DNA from: Candidatus Blautia equi
GTDB lineage: Bacteria; Bacillota; Clostridia; Lachnospirales; Lachnospiraceae
Direction of reading: 5' to 3'
Assembly: GCA_018064695.1 (NCBI GenBank)
Contig: JAGHUU010000253.1
Location: 1 to 8,572, forward strand
Length of the DNA stretch: 8,572 nt
The notes under the pieces were generated by a model that saw only the letters and a list, made by a program, of their open reading frames with translations, did no database searches and was not told the DNA's origin. Positions 6,234 through 8,572 of the stretch are shown here, piece after piece. How positions within the stretch are numbered: the stretch's first letter is position 1; every line of letters begins with the position of its first letter. A program made the translations under genes and the position numbers.

Positions 6234-7103
6234 TCATTTTTTGCCGGTAGATAATGTGGAGAGCATAGCTACTGCAAGGATCACAATGCCTCCTATGATC
6301 TCGCGGATAGATGGCATCTCCCGCAATAAAATGCCGGCGAAGAGAATGCCGTATACGGTCTCCATGCCAGCCACGATTCCCACGGTCTGGGCAGAGATGC
6401 TCTTCTGTGCTGTGACAAAAAGGGAAAATGCCAGGGCTGTGCAGATCACACCTATGGCTGCGATTCCAAGAAGATCGCCGGTCTGAAAGCTCTCTTTTCT
6501 GATAAGAACAAAGGGCAAGAGCAGTAAAGCTGCTGTGCTCTGTTCCCGGAAGCTCACCCACATGCCGCTGTAGGATGCCGCCAGAGTGCGGTTGCAGAGG
6601 GTAAGCAGCGCATACGTAAGGCTGCAGATCATTCCCCACAGGATTCCCATGGTGGTTCCGTTTGCGAGGGAGAACTCAGGAATCGTGATAAATACCCCCA
6701 GAAGCAGTCCCATGGATAACAGGATGTTTCGCCCGGATATGGGTTCTTTATAGAGCAGCGGTTCCAGAAATAATAGAAACAGCGGGAAGGTGGAAAAAGT
6801 GATGGTTCCTATAGCCACCGATGCCACCTGCACGGACTGGAAGAAGGTGGTCCAGTGTACTGCCAGGAGTGCGCCCGCCAGAAGCGTCAGCATCAGGTCT
6901 CTCCTGCTCTTTGCCCGCAGGCTCTCTTTTTTGATTTTCAGAAGCAAAAAGAGGATCGCGGATGAGCAGATCACCCTTCCGCCGGCCAGTGTGATGGCAG
7001 ATACCTGTACCGCCCTGCTGATCACCCCGCTGAAACCAAACATCATAACAGCCAGATGAAGCAGGAACAGATGTCCCCTGTTTTGCAGTTTCTCATTTCC
7101 CAT
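6234..7103 (-). CDS. EamA/DMT-superfamily permease (10 transmembrane segments)
   Basis: The 289-residue product, of typical EamA length, has ten hydrophobic segments at about 11-30, 34-55, 69-89, 94-114, 125-141, 150-170, 181-201, 210-231, 239-261 and 266-285. They form two EamA repeats (about 11-142 and 150-285). Family-like features are the GGR after TM2, the Thr/Phe-Pro run TFSTFPLFLLFLEPLLYKEP in the first repeat, and its counterpart METVYGILFAGILLREMPS in the second. The drug/metabolite transporter superfamily moves amino acids, sugars, nucleobases and other small metabolites, often outward; the substrate here is unknown. The frame stays open upstream to a TTG at 7226, but the intervening residues are not hydrophobic or conserved-looking and the promoter falls inside them. 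ATG at 7103 has GAGGA 7 nt upstream and begins a normal EamA N-terminus. The GNAT gene follows at 37 bp. Confidence 0.9.
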   Translation of the reverse strand: MGNEKLQNRGHLFLLHLAVMMFGFSGVISRAVQVSAITLAGGRVICSSAILFLLLKIKKESLRAKSRRDLMLTLLAGALLAVHWTTFFQSVQVASVAIGTITFSTFPLFLLFLEPLLYKEPISGRNILLSMGLLLGVFITIPEFSLANGTTMGILWGMICSLTYALLTLCNRTLAASYSGMWVSFREQSTAALLLLPFVLIRKESFQTGDLLGIAAIGVICTALAFSLFVTAQKSISAQTVGIVAGMETVYGILFAGILLREMPSIREIIGGIVILAVAMLSTLSTGKK

Positions 7104-7140
7104 GTTTCTATCCTCAGTATTTCCAGACAAATTTCTCTTT

Positions 7141-7169
7141 ATTATATCAAAAGACTTCTGTTTACGCAA
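7141..7169 (-). promoter_or_regulatory. Promoter of the eamA-gnat unit
   Basis: On the minus strand, -35 TTGCGT (7164-7169), a 17-bp spacer and a perfect -10 TATAAT (7141-7146) with a TGA extension (7147-7149). Transcription would start around 7134, leaving about 30 nt of leader before the ATG at 7103. Confidence 0.7.
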
Positions 7170-7173
7170 ACAG
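7158..7173. promoter_or_regulatory. Inverted repeat over the eamA -35 box, candidate operator
   Basis: CTGTTT-ACGC-AAACAG is a perfect 6-bp inverted repeat with a 4-bp centre that contains the -35 hexamer of the eamA promoter. This placement is typical of an operator, but no regulator gene is in the window and such a short repeat can occur by chance. Confidence 0.35.
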
Positions 7174-7300
7174 GCTGTGATGCATGGATGGCATCTGGGG
7201 GAGCAGCCAAACCACAGCAGCGGCAAACAGCATACGAAAATAATTTAGTCCAAAGTAGCACCTATTTATCCAAATAATTGTATAGTTTATGTAAAATTCC
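7174..7300. other. Central part of the divergent eamA/pfkA intergenic region, no gene recognised
   Basis: Bases 7104-7406 (303 bp) separate two divergent genes. The outer parts hold the two promoters. The middle holds no convincing gene: only a short hydrophobic minus-strand reading frame (7162-7233) without a good ribosome binding site, and an AT-rich stretch from about 7255 that could act as an upstream promoter element for pfkA. Confidence 0.5.
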
Positions 7301-7330
7301 TTGAAAAACAGCTTTCAATTTTTGTATAAT
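7301..7330 (+). promoter_or_regulatory. Sigma-A promoter of pfkA
   Basis: -35 TTGAAA (7301-7306), an 18-bp spacer and a perfect -10 TATAAT (7325-7330), preceded by AT-rich DNA. The leader to the ATG at 7407 would be about 70 nt; it contains a repeated AACATAAA but no strong hairpin that I could see. Confidence 0.75.
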
Positions 7331-7391
7331 ATGAATATGTTTTGAGATGAGTCTCCATGATCGTGCAAACATAAAAAACATAAACCTTTTT

Positions 7392-7397
7392 AAGGAG
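7392..7397 (+). promoter_or_regulatory. Strong ribosome binding site of pfkA
   Basis: AAGGAG followed by a 9-nt A-rich spacer before ATG at 7407. It is the best-placed site in the window and fixes the start, in keeping with a highly expressed glycolytic gene. Confidence 0.85.
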
Positions 7398-7406
7398 AAA
7401 AAAACA

Positions 7407-8572
7407 ATGGCAAAAAAAATCAGACGAATCGGTGTTCTCACCTCCGGTGGTGATGCACCTGGCATGAACGCTGCTGTTCGTGCAGTAGTTCGTACCTGCA
7501 TGTATCTGGGAATCGAGTGTATCGGTATCAAACGTGGATGGAATGGTCTGATCCACGGTGATTTCTCCCTGATGACCGGAAAAGACGTCGCACATATCAT
7601 CAACCGCGGCGGTACCATCCTCTACACAGCAAGAAGTGAAGAATTCCGTACACCGGAAGGCCGTGCAAAAGCATATCAGACCTGCCAGATGCTTGGTCTG
7701 GACGGCATTGTAGCAATCGGCGGAGACGGAACCTTTGCCGGCTGCCGTGCATTCTCCAGAGAGTATCCAATCTCTGTAGTCGGAATCCCTGGAACCATCG
7801 ATAATGATATCGGATGCTCCTACTATTCCCTTGGCTACGACACCGCAGCAAACACCGCTATTGAAGCGATCGATAAAGTCCGCGACACCATGCAGTCCCA
7901 CGAGAGATGCTCCGTCATCGAGGTTATGGGACACCGTGCAGGTAACCTGGCTCAGTACGTTGGCATCGCTACCGGCGCTACCGCTGTTCTGGTTCCTGAA
8001 AAACCATGGGATTTTGAAAAAGATGTTGCCAGCAAGCTTCGTGATGCCCGCGTGGCAGGCCGTACCCATTTCATGATCATCGTGGCAGAGGGTGCCAAGA
8101 TGAAACAGGATGGCAGCATGGATAACGATGTAGTAGGAAACGGCGGCGCAGCTAACCAGGTTGCAGCCATGATCAAAGAGCGCGTTGGTCTTGATCCACG
8201 TGTTACCATTCTTGGTCACACCCAGCGTGGTGGTGCTCCAAATGCCCGCGACCGTGTAAACGCATCCCGTATGGGTTACTACGCAGTGAAACTTCTTGCA
8301 AGCGGCGCTAACAACCGTATCGTTCGTACCTGGGATGGCCGCGTATGCGACATCGATATGGAAGAAGGCCTGAAGATGAAGAACGTACTCTCCCTTGAGG
8401 AGCAGAACGTACTGGAAGCTATGACCGGTTCCTACATCTCCAAAGGACCTACCAGAGCAGACGAAGAGGCTGAACTGCTGAAAGAAAAACTGAGAAAAGA
8501 GATCGAGGATGAGCTCCGAGTAGAGCTCCGTGCTGAGATCGAGGCTCAGGTAAGAGCTGAGATGAAAGCCTG
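7407..8572 (+). CDS. pfkA: ATP-dependent 6-phosphofructokinase with C-terminal coiled-coil extension (3' truncated by the window)
   Basis: The frame is open from ATG at 7407 to the window edge: 388 codons plus two bases (TG). The enzyme phosphorylates fructose 6-phosphate to fructose 1,6-bisphosphate, the committed step of glycolysis, in the cytoplasm. Residues 10-25 carry the nucleotide loop GVLTSGGDAPGMNAAVR. GGDGTF (105-110) and PGTIDND (128-134, catalytic D132) hold Gly at the two positions where PPi-dependent enzymes have Asp and Lys, so ATP is the expected donor. EVMGHRAG (172-179) and ILGHTQRGGAP (268-278) bind the sugar phosphate. Arg codons are strongly biased to CGT, as in highly expressed genes. 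A standard PfkA ends near residue 340-345; here at least 44 residues follow, rich in Glu, Arg, Lys, Ala and Leu, with heptad-like spacing. The incomplete last codon could be TGA, so the protein may end at the window edge or go on. A long antisense frame over this gene is a shadow. Confidence 0.95.
   Translation, partial: MAKKIRRIGVLTSGGDAPGMNAAVRAVVRTCMYLGIECIGIKRGWNGLIHGDFSLMTGKDVAHIINRGGTILYTARSEEFRTPEGRAKAYQTCQMLGLDGIVAIGGDGTFAGCRAFSREYPISVVGIPGTIDNDIGCSYYSLGYDTAANTAIEAIDKVRDTMQSHERCSVIEVMGHRAGNLAQYVGIATGATAVLVPEKPWDFEKDVASKLRDARVAGRTHFMIIVAEGAKMKQDGSMDNDVVGNGGAANQVAAMIKERVGLDPRVTILGHTQRGGAPNARDRVNASRMGYYAVKLLASGANNRIVRTWDGRVCDIDMEEGLKMKNVLSLEEQNVLEAMTGSYISKGPTRADEEAELLKEKLRKEIEDELRVELRAEIEAQVRAEMKA

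Noticed and set aside
7104..7226. N-terminal extension of the EamA permease to a TTG at 7226
   Set aside because: The extension reads through the promoter, is unlike EamA N-termini, and the ATG at 7103 has a proper ribosome binding site.
7162..7233. Short minus-strand reading frame with hydrophobic product (about 23 codons, starting MLFAAAVVWLL)
   Set aside because: A small membrane peptide is conceivable, but no ribosome binding site is well placed and its end overlaps the eamA -35 region. Without conservation data it is not supportable as a gene.
7287..8219. Minus-strand reading frame of 310 codons over pfkA
   Set aside because: It lies opposite an unmistakable phosphofructokinase, covers the pfkA promoter, and has a Cys/His/Ser-rich sequence without family features. 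It is a shadow of strong codon bias in pfkA.

Overview
The window looks like a chromosomal segment of an anaerobic gut-type Bacillota, most likely Clostridia/Lachnospiraceae. This is inferred from the AAGGAG-type ribosome binding sites, moderate GC content, clostridial-looking CarD and GreA proteins, and a Tet(M)-like GTPase carrying a YacP-type domain. No rRNA, tRNA, CRISPR array, insertion sequence or phage gene was seen. The segment reads as core or near-core chromosome, not as a mobile island.

Layout from left to right. (1) 1-258 (+) is the 3' end of a gene for an Ala/Glu/Pro-rich acidic protein with a C-terminal membrane anchor. It converges on the next gene cluster across a strong bidirectional terminator at 267-296. 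(2) Six genes then lie on the minus strand, listed here in transcription order (right to left): an EamA/DMT permease (6234-7103), a GNAT acetyltransferase (5699-6196), a membrane-anchored CapA-type metallophosphoesterase-like protein (4228-5610), a 905-residue fusion of a Tet(M)/EF-G-like ribosomal GTPase with a YacP/Rae1-like NYN nuclease domain (1472-4189), a CarD-family RNA polymerase regulator (816-1322) and a GreA-type transcript cleavage factor (312-812). (3) A divergent intergenic region of about 300 bp carries back-to-back promoters. (4) An ATP-type 6-phosphofructokinase gene (7407 onward, +) runs off the right edge with an unusual charged C-terminal tail.

How the genes may work together. 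eamA-gnat (37 bp gap) and capA-GTPase/NYN (38 bp gap) look like two two-gene transcription units, each with a recognisable extended -10 promoter. carD-greA (3 bp gap, same reading frame) looks like a translationally coupled pair of RNA polymerase accessory factors, behind a promoter that overlaps a perfect palindrome. No convincing terminator was seen between the minus-strand units, so read-through is possible.

The most interesting object is the GTPase-NYN fusion. A translation-factor-like GTPase of a type that docks at the ribosomal A-site is joined to a domain related to Rae1/YacP, an mRNA endonuclease that acts in the A-site. This suggests one protein that recognises a ribosome state and cuts the mRNA in it. 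The tip of its domain IV lacks the Tet(M) anti-tetracycline loop, so an antibiotic-resistance label would probably be wrong.
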